A stretch of 64,000 nucleotides of DNA from an uncultured Bacteroides sp. GTDB taxonomy: Bacteria > Bacteroidota > Bacteroidia > Bacteroidales > Bacteroidaceae. The stretch spans positions 1 to 64,000 of the forward strand of contig USAN01000002.1 in the NCBI GenBank assembly GCA_900552645.1, written 5' to 3'. Below, piece after piece: positions 1 to 8,405 of the stretch (the first letter of the stretch is position 1; every line of letters starts with the position of its first letter). A model generated the notes under the pieces. It saw only the letters and a list, made by a program, of their open reading frames with translations, had not been told where the DNA came from and made no database searches. A program made the position numbers and the translations under genes.

Positions 1-404
1 ATTTTTTACGCGTAAAAAATATATTTTAAGGCCATCGATTATTTTTTTCACGCGAATAACTACTATAAAGATACTCGAACCAATGAAGTGTACTGAATTT
101 AGTTTACGCTTTTTTCTTAAAACATAAAGCAGTTGACGGGCTATACTTATTATATATAAACCGGTTTACATATTTATTGTTGTTTTACACAACTAAATAT
201 TTTCAAACTCTAATAATAGTTTGAAAACCATATATTAGTATTTGAACATAAGTACTTTTATACAAGAGATAGGAGTCAAATATTATAAATTATAAAATCT
301 TATAGTATAGGACTATACTTATATTTTGATTGAAATCGACAAAATATTTTCTATAATTATCATAGAAATTAAAGTAGAGTTTTAATTTATTTACCTAATT
401 CCAC
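1..404. other. non-coding stretch with two inverted repeats
   Basis: No open reading frame worth calling is seen here. Positions 1-20 form a perfect 20-bp palindrome with core TTTACGCGTAAA, cut by or abutting the window edge. Positions 200-227 form a hairpin with a 10-bp stem (TTTTCAAACT / AGTTTGAAAA) and an 8-nt loop, not followed by a T-run, so it does not look like a terminator. The rest is AT-rich and I see no further signal in it. Confidence 0.5.
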
Positions 405-450
405 AAAAAAGCCCTATATTACTCTATACAAAAGTAATATAGGGCTTTTT
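405..450. terminator. bidirectional intrinsic terminator
   Basis: A 13-bp perfect stem (GCCCTATATTACT at 411-423 with its complement at 433-445) is flanked by A6 on the left and T5 on the right. It lies about 85 nt past the stop of the leftward outer-membrane gene at 536-1051 and can end transcripts in both directions. Confidence 0.85.
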
Positions 451-535
451 ATGATAAAGGAATAATCAAAATTCAGATTAGAATTATATTTTAAATTATA
501 TATTGATATATTCTATTATTTATAAAATTAATAAA

Positions 536-1051
536 TTAGAATTCATAATGAACTCCTAAAGATATATCTTCAGAATTCAAACTAAATCCGAATCCATCTT
601 CACCGGTAAAGTAATCATCACGATATCCAACAAATCCACACTTAGCCAAAAGGCTGAAATTCTTATTTAATTTGATAGCAATACCTGGTTTAAGACCAAT
701 TTCCCAACCATTAGTGCTATCAGATCCTTTTGTTTTAAGTGTTGAAAAGCCAAAACCGCCATCAATGAAAAGACGCACTTTATCATTATTATAATAAGAA
801 TAACGAGCATAAGGTGCAATAGAAAATGCATTAGTCTTTAAGCCTTTTAAGTAATTGTAATTATAGCCCAACGCTACTCCTAAAGCCCATGAACTATCAA
901 GATTACAACCTATTTCGGGCGACACTGTAAAAGCTGTTTTATTAGCATCATCATTGCGCCATAAGCTAACATTACCTGCTACATAAACATCTTGCGCCTG
1001 TACATTTACAGAAGCTACTGCAATTAAAATCAATAATAAAATCTTTTTCAT
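536..1051 (-). CDS. small outer-membrane beta-barrel protein
   Basis: A 171-residue protein with an N-terminal signal peptide (hydrophobic residues 4-18, probable cleavage near the VQA-Q at 17-20), followed by alternating polar/aromatic strands and a C-terminal YEF. A terminal Phe is the usual outer-membrane insertion signal of Bam substrates. Composition fits the porin-like OMP_b-brl families of Bacteroidetes; the ligand or role cannot be read from sequence. It is monocistronic: a promoter at 1122-1151 and a terminator at 405-450 bracket it. The promoter is unusual because its spacer is filled by a perfect 40-bp palindrome (1128-1167), so expression is probably controlled by a dimeric DNA-binding protein. 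Confidence 0.8.
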   Translation of the reverse strand: MKKILLLILIAVASVNVQAQDVYVAGNVSLWRNDDANKTAFTVSPEIGCNLDSSWALGVALGYNYNYLKGLKTNAFSIAPYARYSYYNNDKVRLFIDGGFGFSTLKTKGSDSTNGWEIGLKPGIAIKLNKNFSLLAKCGFVGYRDDYFTGEDGFGFSLNSEDISLGVHYEF

Positions 1052-1121
1052 ATCTTCTCTCTTTTAATTAAAAATATTAGTTAATTAATACTTGTTTTTA
1101 ATCCATATTAAAAAACGGTCG

Positions 1122-1151
1122 CAAAGGTATAATTAAATTTATGTTGTACAA
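1122..1151 (-). promoter_or_regulatory. promoter of the 536-1051 OMP gene
   Basis: Read on the minus strand, TTG at 1151-1149 is followed after 19 nt by TACCTTTG (1129-1122), the Bacteroidetes -33/-7 pair with ideal spacing. The -7 element ends 70 nt before the start codon. Confidence 0.75.
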
Positions 1152-1167
1152 CATAAATTTAATTATA
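1128..1167. promoter_or_regulatory. 40-bp perfect palindrome, probable operator
   Basis: All 20 base pairs match around a centre between 1147 and 1148; the core is TGTTGTACAACA with AT-rich arms. It covers the whole -33/-7 spacer plus the -33 element and touches the -7 element, which is the position of a repressor operator or of a MerR-type activator site. No regulator gene is adjacent. Confidence 0.75.
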
Positions 1168-1261
1168 TATTACTTCAAATGCTAATGAAGTTTAACGAGG
1201 TAAATAACGATTAGACCTAACTATTACATTAACTGAAACTTATGTTTACGTAATAAGATGT

Positions 1262-1306
1262 AAAAAAACAGCCTCGAATATTAATAATATCCGAGGCTGT
1301 TTTTTA
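1262..1306. terminator. terminator of the 1333-1923 gene
   Basis: Stem ACAGCCTCG (1268-1276) with CGAGGCTGT (1292-1300), extended by an AT-rich inner helix, flanked by A7 and T6. Reading leftwards it follows the stop codon at 1333 by about 30 nt. Confidence 0.85.
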
Positions 1307-1332
1307 GAACATATTCTATTTTACATTATGAA

Positions 1333-1923
1333 TCAGAATTTATATCCCACTGTAAATAGTGCATTTATGTTTTTAGGCTTGAAGTCGTCGCCACCATCTG
1401 AAATATTTGTAAGTCCAAAGTTCCCTTCAAGACCAAGAACTATCTGTGAAAATTCAAAAGCAATGCCACATCCTAATCCAGCATCAAATCTCTTAAGTCC
1501 GTCATCTCCGAATGTATCTTCGCTATACTCACCCGATCCAACCTCTATTTTTGTCTTTCCACCTACTCCGTAAGCAAAATAAGGACCTGCTTTGAGTAGA
1601 ACATTGAAATTGTTAGCAGTCTTTATTCTTGCACCGGCCATAACAGGAAGCTCAAGATAGAGGGCATTAATCTTAGAATTATTATCACCACTACATCCTT
1701 TAGATGTAAAATTAAGTCCGGTCTGCAATGACCATACCTGATCAAACGGTACTTCCATACCAACACCTACCTTATATGCAAACTTAGCATCTGCACCATC
1801 TGTGTTCTTGCCATATAAGTTAGCCATACCAATACCTGCATTAACATTAAAATTAACCTGAGTCTGTGCTGCAGCGTTCAATGTAAATATTGCTGATGCA
1901 ATAATCAATAAAATCTTTTTCAT
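1333..1923 (-). CDS. PorT-like outer-membrane beta-barrel protein
   Basis: A 196-residue exported protein: signal peptide MKKILLIIASAIFTLNAAAQ, then beta-strands with regular Gly/aromatic spacing and a C-terminal YKF. Length and the pattern 'LQTGLNFTSKG...ELPVMAGARI...LKAGPYFAYGVGG' resemble the outer-membrane beta-barrel family often annotated PorT in Bacteroidetes, which is a fold assignment rather than a function. It neighbours another small barrel gene, but each has its own promoter and terminator, so they are not an operon. Confidence 0.8.
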   Translation of the reverse strand: MKKILLIIASAIFTLNAAAQTQVNFNVNAGIGMANLYGKNTDGADAKFAYKVGVGMEVPFDQVWSLQTGLNFTSKGCSGDNNSKINALYLELPVMAGARIKTANNFNVLLKAGPYFAYGVGGKTKIEVGSGEYSEDTFGDDGLKRFDAGLGCGIAFEFSQIVLGLEGNFGLTNISDGGDDFKPKNINALFTVGYKF

Positions 1924-1963
1924 CCTCTTTTTAATTTAGTTTCTATTATTTAGTATCGAGATA

Positions 1964-1995
1964 CAAAGATATATCTTATTGTTATACATTAACAA
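1964..1995 (-). promoter_or_regulatory. promoter of the 1333-1923 gene
   Basis: TATCTTTG on the minus strand (1971-1964), with TTG 21 nt upstream (1995-1993). The -7 element ends 40 nt before the start codon. Confidence 0.7.
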
Positions 1996-2022
1996 TTTTA
2001 CATTATTATTTTACAATTAATG

Positions 2023-2211
2023 CTATTTACCTTTATGGCGTGCAGCTCTTTTCTTACGAATATCTGCCTTCATCTTTGCAGCTCCTGATCCATGAAGCCC
2101 CGTAATATAGGTTTTTTTCTTTGCTTTTGTCTTAACCTTTTCTTCCTTCTTTACTGTAGGCTTACTTCCTTTAAATACTATACCTTCTGTTATAGCTTTA
2201 TCTATTTCCAT
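2023..2211 (-). CDS. small Lys/Arg-rich protein of unknown function
   Basis: A 62-residue protein with 17 Lys and 3 Arg; the second half (residues 20-62) is strongly basic and contains a GLHGSGAAKMKADIRKKR stretch. No signal peptide or membrane segment. It starts 6 nt after the stop of the M23 peptidase gene, so it is the last gene of that leftward operon. The charge suggests nucleic-acid or ribosome association, but this is inference; I do not recognise the family. Tight coupling to the operon and a strong start context favour a real gene. Confidence 0.6.
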   Translation of the reverse strand: MEIDKAITEGIVFKGSKPTVKKEEKVKTKAKKKTYITGLHGSGAAKMKADIRKKRAARHKGK

Positions 2212-2217
2212 ATAAGT

Positions 2218-2844
2218 TTAATTTTTATGAGTTGTATTATCTTTAACCTTTACTTTACCAGATTTATTGCAAATAATTTCATGCTTCTTTAACGAATGCG
2301 TCTTGGTATCAAGAATCAAGTTTGGATTGAAATGCTGACCATTAAGTCGAAATTCAAAGTGAAGATGTTCTGTGGTTGCCCTCCCTGTTCTTCCGGTAAG
2401 TCCTATAGGATCACCGGCCTTTACCTCATCTCCTGGCTTTACAAAGTTCTTTGATTGATGACTATATGCACTTTCCAATCCGTTTTCATGACGGATGACT
2501 ATTACATTTCCGTATCCACCATAATACTTAGACATTCTTACAGTACCATCGAATACACTACGTATAGTATCATTTGCTTTTGTCTTAATATCATGACCAG
2601 TATGGCCACCTCGAGTTCCATAAGCCGAGATAACCTTTCCTCCCGGTAAAGGATAACAAAATTGACTATCTTTTAGTTGCCAAAATGGAATTGTAAAACT
2701 TGAACGCCCTTTAAACAATCCAGGTGTAGGAGTATTTACGTGATTCATTTCGTACGACGAAAACTTACTTTTGGCAGGACCTCCGGCAAATGCCGCCGAA
2801 CTTGTAATAAACAATAATAATATATATGTATATCTTCTCATCAT
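2218..2844 (-). CDS. M23 family metallopeptidase (LytM-type)
   Basis: A 208-residue exported zinc endopeptidase expected to cut peptidoglycan cross-links. Signal peptide residues 1-20 (ending SSAAFA). The catalytic set is complete: HxGxD at 81-85, a second His at 129 (YSHQ) and HxH at 160-162 (HLHFEF), so it should be active, unlike degenerate EnvC/NlpD-type activators. It lies in a leftward operon after the peptidoglycan editing factor pgeF and a B3/4-domain gene, a gap of 10 nt from the latter; linking two cell-wall functions. Confidence 0.88.
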   Translation of the reverse strand: MMRRYTYILLLFITSSAAFAGGPAKSKFSSYEMNHVNTPTPGLFKGRSSFTIPFWQLKDSQFCYPLPGGKVISAYGTRGGHTGHDIKTKANDTIRSVFDGTVRMSKYYGGYGNVIVIRHENGLESAYSHQSKNFVKPGDEVKAGDPIGLTGRTGRATTEHLHFEFRLNGQHFNPNLILDTKTHSLKKHEIICNKSGKVKVKDNTTHKN

Positions 2845-2854
2845 ATAAGGTATC

Positions 2855-3523
2855 TTAAAACTTTATTATTTCTACATCTTGTCCATTGGCAAACTTGCTT
2901 AAAAGTTTAACCATGTATTGTGCAGCCTCTTCTAAACCCTCCTTACCATTATATCCGTTAATAATTGCAAGGATATGGGTGGTATTCAAATCCATCTTTG
3001 TACGCTCATTATCGCTGGTTGGAGTACCTATACCTCCTATCGCATCGCGGTATACAGGCATTCCTTCTATATTTAGCATACCTCTTCCTATTCCTTCATA
3101 AGGCTCATCTTTCTTACCTATTCCAAGTACAAGATTTTGTCCATCAATTTTATCAGCATCGAAACCACCTATCGAAAATCCTGTATTGATTGATACCAGA
3201 TTAATCAAATCTACCAATGTATCTATTTGATAAAGAGGTATTCCACGCAATATCCGTCTACATAGCGCTTCTGCTGCCGGCCTATATCGGCTGGGATCTT
3301 TTCCACATTTCTTGTATGCCTCTCGCGTTGATTTAATATTTATCATATCTTTTATAGAATCAGTAGTATACAGCTCGCGATACTTATTTGTAAACTCTTC
3401 TATCTGCTTCCAAAGATTTTCGTTAAACTCTGTATTTTTGACTGATGCCCAGACTGCCACTCCAGCAAAATGTGGAACAACTGATCTTATTTCATCTGAT
3501 ATCTGAATATTAAATTTCATCAT
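2855..3523 (-). CDS. B3/B4 tRNA-binding domain protein
   Basis: A 222-residue stand-alone copy of the B3/B4 domain found in the beta subunit of phenylalanyl-tRNA synthetase, where it acts in editing mischarged tRNA. Characteristic stretches are 'STREAYKKCGKDPSRYRPAAEALCRRIL' (broken across 64-92) and the 'DLINLVSINTGFSIGGFD' region. Such free-standing proteins are thought to hydrolyse or sense mischarged tRNA, but the substrate of this one is unknown. The start codon overlaps the end of pgeF by 14 nt, indicating translational coupling. Confidence 0.82.
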   Translation of the reverse strand: MMKFNIQISDEIRSVVPHFAGVAVWASVKNTEFNENLWKQIEEFTNKYRELYTTDSIKDMINIKSTREAYKKCGKDPSRYRPAAEALCRRILRGIPLYQIDTLVDLINLVSINTGFSIGGFDADKIDGQNLVLGIGKKDEPYEGIGRGMLNIEGMPVYRDAIGGIGTPTSDNERTKMDLNTTHILAIINGYNGKEGLEEAAQYMVKLLSKFANGQDVEIIKF

Positions 3524-4340
3524 TAAAATCTTTTAGTATCATTATACCGGTTAATATTCGTCCCGAATTTATGCCCTGACGTCTGGCCGAGAAGAATATG
3601 TCATTATTATAATAGGTACATATACCTGATATTTCAATATTTTCGGCACTCACTCCTTTATGTACAAGTTGCATATAATTAGCTTCCCAAAGATTTATAT
3701 GCCATTTACCTGTCTCTTCATTTCTTGATGCAATTTCGTGCATATTAACACTAATTTTGCAAAATTCATCATAAACCTCATCTCCTACTTCGAATGCTTT
3801 CTGAGATATTCCTGGTCCTATACATGCAATTAGGTTACTTGGATCTGTACCATATTTTTTCATCATTACTTCCAACGCATTGCATACTATCATATTTACA
3901 GTTCCGCGCCATCCTGCATGCACTGCAGCTACTACATTATTTATCTTATCAAAAAGTAATACCGGAATGCAATCTGCAGTAGATACACACAGGCAATATG
4001 ATGGTTTCGTTGTAACAAGCGCATCTACTCCTTCTAACAATTCCTTTCTTTCATTCTCATTACATTTTATGAAGGCATCGTCGATATCGAGAACCTTTAC
4101 TCCATGAGTCTGATGTGGAATTATCAGTTGTTCAGGTATTTGCGGCAGCAATTTACAAAGAATTTCTCTATTTTTTATTACATTGCATAAATTATCGCCA
4201 CAGAATTCATTAGAATTAAAGGAAGAATAGCTACCTTCACTAACTCCACCATACCTTGTGGTGGAGAAACAAAAAATGTTGGAATACGGCAAAAACTTAT
4301 CATATTCCAACATTCTTTTATCTGATGTTAACTTTATCAT
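3510..4340 (-). CDS. pgeF: peptidoglycan editing factor PgeF
   Basis: A 276-residue YfiH/DUF152 family enzyme (once called multicopper polyphenol oxidase). E. coli PgeF removes L-Ser wrongly built into peptidoglycan stem peptides in place of L-Ala. The metal-site residues are present: H79 (HQTH), C124 (TADC) and H141 (VHAGWRGT). The gene overlaps obgE upstream by 4 nt and the B3/4 gene downstream by 14 nt. Length is normal for the family; no oddity seen. Confidence 0.9.
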   Translation of the reverse strand: MIKLTSDKRMLEYDKFLPYSNIFCFSTTRYGGVSEGSYSSFNSNEFCGDNLCNVIKNREILCKLLPQIPEQLIIPHQTHGVKVLDIDDAFIKCNENERKELLEGVDALVTTKPSYCLCVSTADCIPVLLFDKINNVVAAVHAGWRGTVNMIVCNALEVMMKKYGTDPSNLIACIGPGISQKAFEVGDEVYDEFCKISVNMHEIASRNEETGKWHINLWEANYMQLVHKGVSAENIEISGICTYYNNDIFFSARRQGINSGRILTGIMILKDFNDEI

Positions 4341-5515
4341 TTATCTTCTTCGTCCCAATCTTCATATTCATAATCAAAATCATCATCGTCCGAATCATCT
4401 TTCTCATATTCATATTCAAAGTCCTCATCTTCGCCCATATCTTTAAGTTCCTGCTTAAGCGCTGCAACATTCTTTGCACGATGAACTATAGTTTCGGTAC
4501 TTGCGCCCTCTATTCGGTTGCTTTCCTTGTTAAGTTCTGTCCACAACATATCTTTCAGTTGCTGAATTCCCATTCCTGTTACGGAAGAAATAAATACATG
4601 AGGAATATTTTCTGGCAATGTAGGTTCGAGCATCTTTATAAGCTCTTCATCCAGCATATCGCTTTTTGTTATCGCAAGAACTCTCTGTTTGTCTAACATT
4701 TCCGGATTGAATGTTGCTAACTCATTCAGTAATATTTCATATTCCTTACGTATATCATCTGTATCGCCAGGTACCATGAACAATAATAATGAGTTACGTT
4801 CTATATGACGTAAGAATCGTAATCCTAATCCTTTTCCTTCGCTTGCTCCTTCTATAATACCTGGAATATCGGCCATTACAAAAGACTTTCCATCGCGATA
4901 AGATACTATACCTAAATTAGGCTCTAAAGTAGTAAAAGCATAATTTGCAATTTTAGGACGTGCAGCCGAAACTGTAGCCAATAATGTTGATTTTCCAGCA
5001 TTTGGAAAACCTACTAATCCAACATCGGCAAGCAACTTCAATTCAAGAATAACTGTAAGCTCCTGCATCGGTTCGCCTGGTTGTGCAAATCTTGGTGCCT
5101 GACGAGTGGCTGTACGAAAATGCCAGTTGCCCAATCCGCCTCGGCCACCTTTAAGCAGTTTTACTTCCTGGCCGTCTTCAGTAATATCGCATAGGTATTC
5201 ACCTGTTTCGGCGTTGTATACTACAGTTCCGCATGGAACTTCTATAACTTTATCTTCACCATCTTTTCCAAAACTTTTTGCTTTAGAACCATTACCTCCA
5301 TGTCCGGCAAAGACGTGACGCTCATACTTTAAATGTAAAAGAGTCCAATAATTGCGGTTACCACGAAGAATTATGTCGCCTCCTCTACCTCCGTCTCCGC
5401 CATCGGGACCACCATTAGGAATATATTTTTCACGGCGCATGTGAGTAGATCCGCGTCCACCTTTACCCGACCGGCAATATATTTTTACATAATCAACAAA
5501 ATTCGATTCAGCCAT
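4337..5515 (-). CDS. obgE: GTPase ObgE/CgtA
   Basis: A 392-residue Obg GTPase acting in late 50S assembly and stress signalling. The glycine-rich Obg domain covers about 1-160; the G domain shows GFPNAGKST (169-177), DIPG (216-219) and TKSD (283-286, in place of NKxD). The C-terminal 30 residues are a highly acidic Asp/Glu/Tyr tail (from about 363), longer than in E. coli. It follows adk by 68 nt in the same direction and shares ATGA overlap with pgeF. Confidence 0.95.
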   Translation of the reverse strand: MAESNFVDYVKIYCRSGKGGRGSTHMRREKYIPNGGPDGGDGGRGGDIILRGNRNYWTLLHLKYERHVFAGHGGNGSKAKSFGKDGEDKVIEVPCGTVVYNAETGEYLCDITEDGQEVKLLKGGRGGLGNWHFRTATRQAPRFAQPGEPMQELTVILELKLLADVGLVGFPNAGKSTLLATVSAARPKIANYAFTTLEPNLGIVSYRDGKSFVMADIPGIIEGASEGKGLGLRFLRHIERNSLLLFMVPGDTDDIRKEYEILLNELATFNPEMLDKQRVLAITKSDMLDEELIKMLEPTLPENIPHVFISSVTGMGIQQLKDMLWTELNKESNRIEGASTETIVHRAKNVAALKQELKDMGEDEDFEYEYEKDDSDDDDFDYEYEDWDEEDK

Positions 5516-5583
5516 ATTCTTATTTATTTTAAAATTTGGAAAAGAGAACCGATATTTTACTATCGGTTCTTTATTATATAGAA

Positions 5584-6153
5584 TTAAAGTTTTTCTACTG
5601 CAGTTACAATATCGGCAAAGATACTGTCCATAGAACCTAAGCCATGGATATGTTGGTATTTGCCATCTGTCTTGTACCAGTCAATTAAAGGAGAAGTTTG
5701 AGAATGATAAACTGTAAGACGTTTTTTGATAGTCTCTTCATTATCATCTGCACGACCAGATTCTTCACCACGTTTGATAAGACGAGTCATCAACTCTTCT
5801 TCAGGTACATCAAGGTCTAGCATAACAGAAACTTCTTGACCACGTTCCTTCAACATTTCTTTTAACGCTTCAGCCTGTGCAATAGTTCTTGGAAAGCCAT
5901 CAAAAATAACACCTTTGCTATCCTTGAAGCTGTCAAGTACACTTGCAAGAATATCTATAATCAAGGCATCTGGTAAAAGTTGACCCTGATCAATATATCC
6001 TTTTGCTGTTTTACCCAATTCGGTACCATTCTTGATTTCTGCACGAAGCACATCACCTGTAGAGATGTGATTTAAACCAAATTTTTCTACAATACGGGCA
6101 CTCTGAGTTCCTTTTCCCGAACCTGGTGCTCCGAAAATTACAATATTCAACAT
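5584..6153 (-). CDS. adk: adenylate kinase
   Basis: A 189-residue cytosolic kinase for ATP + AMP = 2 ADP. P-loop GAPGSGKGT at 8-16 and the AMP-site motif DGFPRT near 104-109 are intact. It is the short form with a small LID (RGEESGRADDNEETIKKR) and no zinc Cys. Placed 35 nt after hpt in the same direction, giving a purine-salvage plus nucleotide-balance pair at the head of the operon. Confidence 0.95.
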   Translation of the reverse strand: MLNIVIFGAPGSGKGTQSARIVEKFGLNHISTGDVLRAEIKNGTELGKTAKGYIDQGQLLPDALIIDILASVLDSFKDSKGVIFDGFPRTIAQAEALKEMLKERGQEVSVMLDLDVPEEELMTRLIKRGEESGRADDNEETIKKRLTVYHSQTSPLIDWYKTDGKYQHIHGLGSMDSIFADIVTAVEKL

Positions 6154-6188
6154 TTTGTTTTAATTTTATATATATCTAGTTGTACGAA

Positions 6189-6725
6189 CTAATCTATGAC
6201 TGTATAAATATCGCGGTAGTTTCGTCCCTGACCATCATAATCAAGTCCATATCCTACTATAAAGTCATTAGGAATTTTTATAGCCACATAATCTATGTCA
6301 AGCTCAACTTCCAGTTTTTCTGGTTTAAGCAATAAAGTAGCAATCTTTATCTGCTTTGGTTTCTTTTCTCCTAATGTAGCAAGCAAACGCTTCATGGTAA
6401 GACCTGTATCTACAATGTCTTCTACAATGACCACTGTACGGCCTTCTATATTTTCCGACAATCCTACTAATTCTTTTACATTACCTGTAGAAGAAGTTCC
6501 TGTATACGAAGCTAATTTAACAAAAGATATTTCACAAGGAATAGAAATATATTTCATCAAGTCCGACGCAAACATGAAAGAGCCGTTAAGTACGCTTATA
6601 AACAAAGGTTCATCTTTCTCTAAATCTTTATTTATCTCTGTCGCTACACGTTCTACCTCTTTTAAAATCTGAGCCTCTGGTATAAAGGTTTTAAACTTCT
6701 TGTCTTTGATTTGAATGGTACTCAT
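6189..6725 (-). CDS. hpt: hypoxanthine phosphoribosyltransferase
   Basis: A 178-residue purine salvage enzyme converting hypoxanthine/guanine plus PRPP to IMP/GMP. The PRPP loop VVIVEDIVDTGLTM is clear. I place the start at 6725 (MSTIQIKDKKF) and not at the in-frame codon at 6752, because the -7 promoter element occupies 6750-6757 and would lie inside the longer frame. First gene of the leftward run ending at 2023. Confidence 0.93.
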   Translation of the reverse strand: MSTIQIKDKKFKTFIPEAQILKEVERVATEINKDLEKDEPLFISVLNGSFMFASDLMKYISIPCEISFVKLASYTGTSSTGNVKELVGLSENIEGRTVVIVEDIVDTGLTMKRLLATLGEKKPKQIKIATLLLKPEKLEVELDIDYVAIKIPNDFIVGYGLDYDGQGRNYRDIYTVID

Positions 6726-6749
6726 AACCTCTATTTTATTAAATTGGTG

Positions 6750-6757
6750 CAAAAGTA
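6750..6757 (-). promoter_or_regulatory. promoter -7 element of hpt operon
   Basis: TACTTTTG on the minus strand, ending 24 nt before the chosen hpt start; it rules out the upstream start at 6752. Confidence 0.6.
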
Positions 6758-6811
6758 ATATTTTTATTCTAACTATAGAAGTTTTAAAACAGCCACTTTT
6801 ATAAATAGTGT

Positions 6812-6819
6812 TATCTTTG
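6812..6819 (+). promoter_or_regulatory. promoter -7 element of nnr
   Basis: TATCTTTG, 25 nt before the start codon at 6845; divergent to the hpt promoter 55 nt away. Confidence 0.6.
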
Positions 6820-6844
6820 CATAATCGAAACCAACAATATTACA

Positions 6845-8380
6845 ATGAAAATAATTTCTAGTGTTAATTTGAAAGAGCTCGACAAGTATACAATTGTCAA
6901 TGAGCCCATTTCCTCTATAGATCTCATGGAAAGAGCTTCTATGCGCCTTACAGAGGCTATTGAAAAAAGATGGGATTCTTCTTTTACTATTGTTGTTTTT
7001 GCCGGTCCTGGAAATAACGGAGGAGATGGATTAGCCATAGCTCGTATGCTATCAAGAAAAAATTATAAGGTAGAAGTTTTCTTGTTCAATACTCAAAACA
7101 ATCTATCCGAAGAGTGCATGCACAATCTGAGCCGTCTAAAGGAGTGCGGTTCAATATACTTTACCGAAGTAACTACAAAATTCGATCCTCCAATACTTAC
7201 CGAAAAGCATCTGATTATAGATGCTATGTTTGGTTCTGGACTTAACAAACCTTTAAACGGAGGATTCGCAGCAGTAGTTAAATATATAAATGCATCAAAA
7301 TCGCCCATTGTATCGATAGATACACCTTCCGGGCTAATGGGAGAAGACAACACTTATAATATTAGACAAAATATAGTGAGAGCCAATTTAACCTTAAGCA
7401 TACAGTTACCTAAACTTTCATTCTTCTTTCCTGAAAATGAAGATATAGTAGGCGAATGGGAACTTATAGATATAGGGTTGAAGACAGAATTTACCGAAAC
7501 AGTAAATTCTCCTTATTATATACTAGAAGAAGATGAAATAAAATCTATCTTCAAACCAAGAAAAAAATTTTCCCATAAGGGTACTTTCGGGCATGGACTT
7601 CTTATAGCAGGAAAATATGGAATGGCGGGTTCTTCTATTCTAGCTTCTAAAGCTGCTCTTCGTTCTGGAATCGGACTGATTACAGTACATGTACCAATAC
7701 ATAACCATGACATTTTGCAGACTACTGTGCCCGAAGCTATAGTGCATACCGACATACATGAAAGATATTTTGCCGAACCTGAAGATATGGAATCTTTTCA
7801 GGCTATGGCTATAGGGCCTGGAATAGGTCAGGAAGAAGATACTGCACTTGCACTGATGGAGCAACTAAAAGGATCACATTGTCCGGTAGTTATAGATGCC
7901 GATGCTATAAACATATTGTCGTCGCATCGCAACTGGCTAGCACGAATTCCTAAAAAATGCATTCTTACCCCACATCTCAAAGAATTGGAACGACTTATAG
8001 GTAAATGCATGGATAGTTACGAAAGACTTACAAAAGCCAAAGAACTAGCCACCTATATACAAGGTTACATTATAATAAAAGGTAAATGGACTACAATTGT
8101 CACTCCTGAAGGAAACTTTTATATCAACCCTACAGGAAACGCCGGAATGGCAACTGCCGGTAGTGGTGATGTGCTTACTGGAGTATTGCTTGCTCTACTT
8201 GCACAAGGATATACTCAGGAAGAGGCATGCAAAATTGGAGTTTATGCGCATGGAAAAGCCGGTGATATAGTCGCTATAGAGAAGGGAGAAATGGGAATGA
8301 TTGCAACCGATATTATAGAAGCTCTTCCATATGCCTGGAAGAATTTGAATTATCCAAACACCACATTTATAAAAGAATAG
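6845..8380 (+). CDS. nnr: bifunctional NAD(P)HX epimerase/dehydratase
   Basis: A 511-residue metabolite-repair enzyme that restores damaged hydrated NADH/NADPH. The N-terminal YjeF_N epimerase domain (about 1-220) carries the AGPGNNGGDGLAIAR motif at 53-67; the C-terminal ADP-dependent dehydratase domain (about 235-500) has the ribokinase-like AGSGD motif ending at D442. Both domains are complete. A 25-nt gap separates it from the DUF4831 gene downstream, and a strong terminator at 9475-9531 ends both. Confidence 0.94.
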   Translation: MKIISSVNLKELDKYTIVNEPISSIDLMERASMRLTEAIEKRWDSSFTIVVFAGPGNNGGDGLAIARMLSRKNYKVEVFLFNTQNNLSEECMHNLSRLKECGSIYFTEVTTKFDPPILTEKHLIIDAMFGSGLNKPLNGGFAAVVKYINASKSPIVSIDTPSGLMGEDNTYNIRQNIVRANLTLSIQLPKLSFFFPENEDIVGEWELIDIGLKTEFTETVNSPYYILEEDEIKSIFKPRKKFSHKGTFGHGLLIAGKYGMAGSSILASKAALRSGIGLITVHVPIHNHDILQTTVPEAIVHTDIHERYFAEPEDMESFQAMAIGPGIGQEEDTALALMEQLKGSHCPVVIDADAINILSSHRNWLARIPKKCILTPHLKELERLIGKCMDSYERLTKAKELATYIQGYIIIKGKWTTIVTPEGNFYINPTGNAGMATAGSGDVLTGVLLALLAQGYTQEEACKIGVYAHGKAGDIVAIEKGEMGMIATDIIEALPYAWKNLNYPNTTFIKE

Positions 8381-8405
8381 CTATATTTGCCTATATTTTA
8401 TCAAC

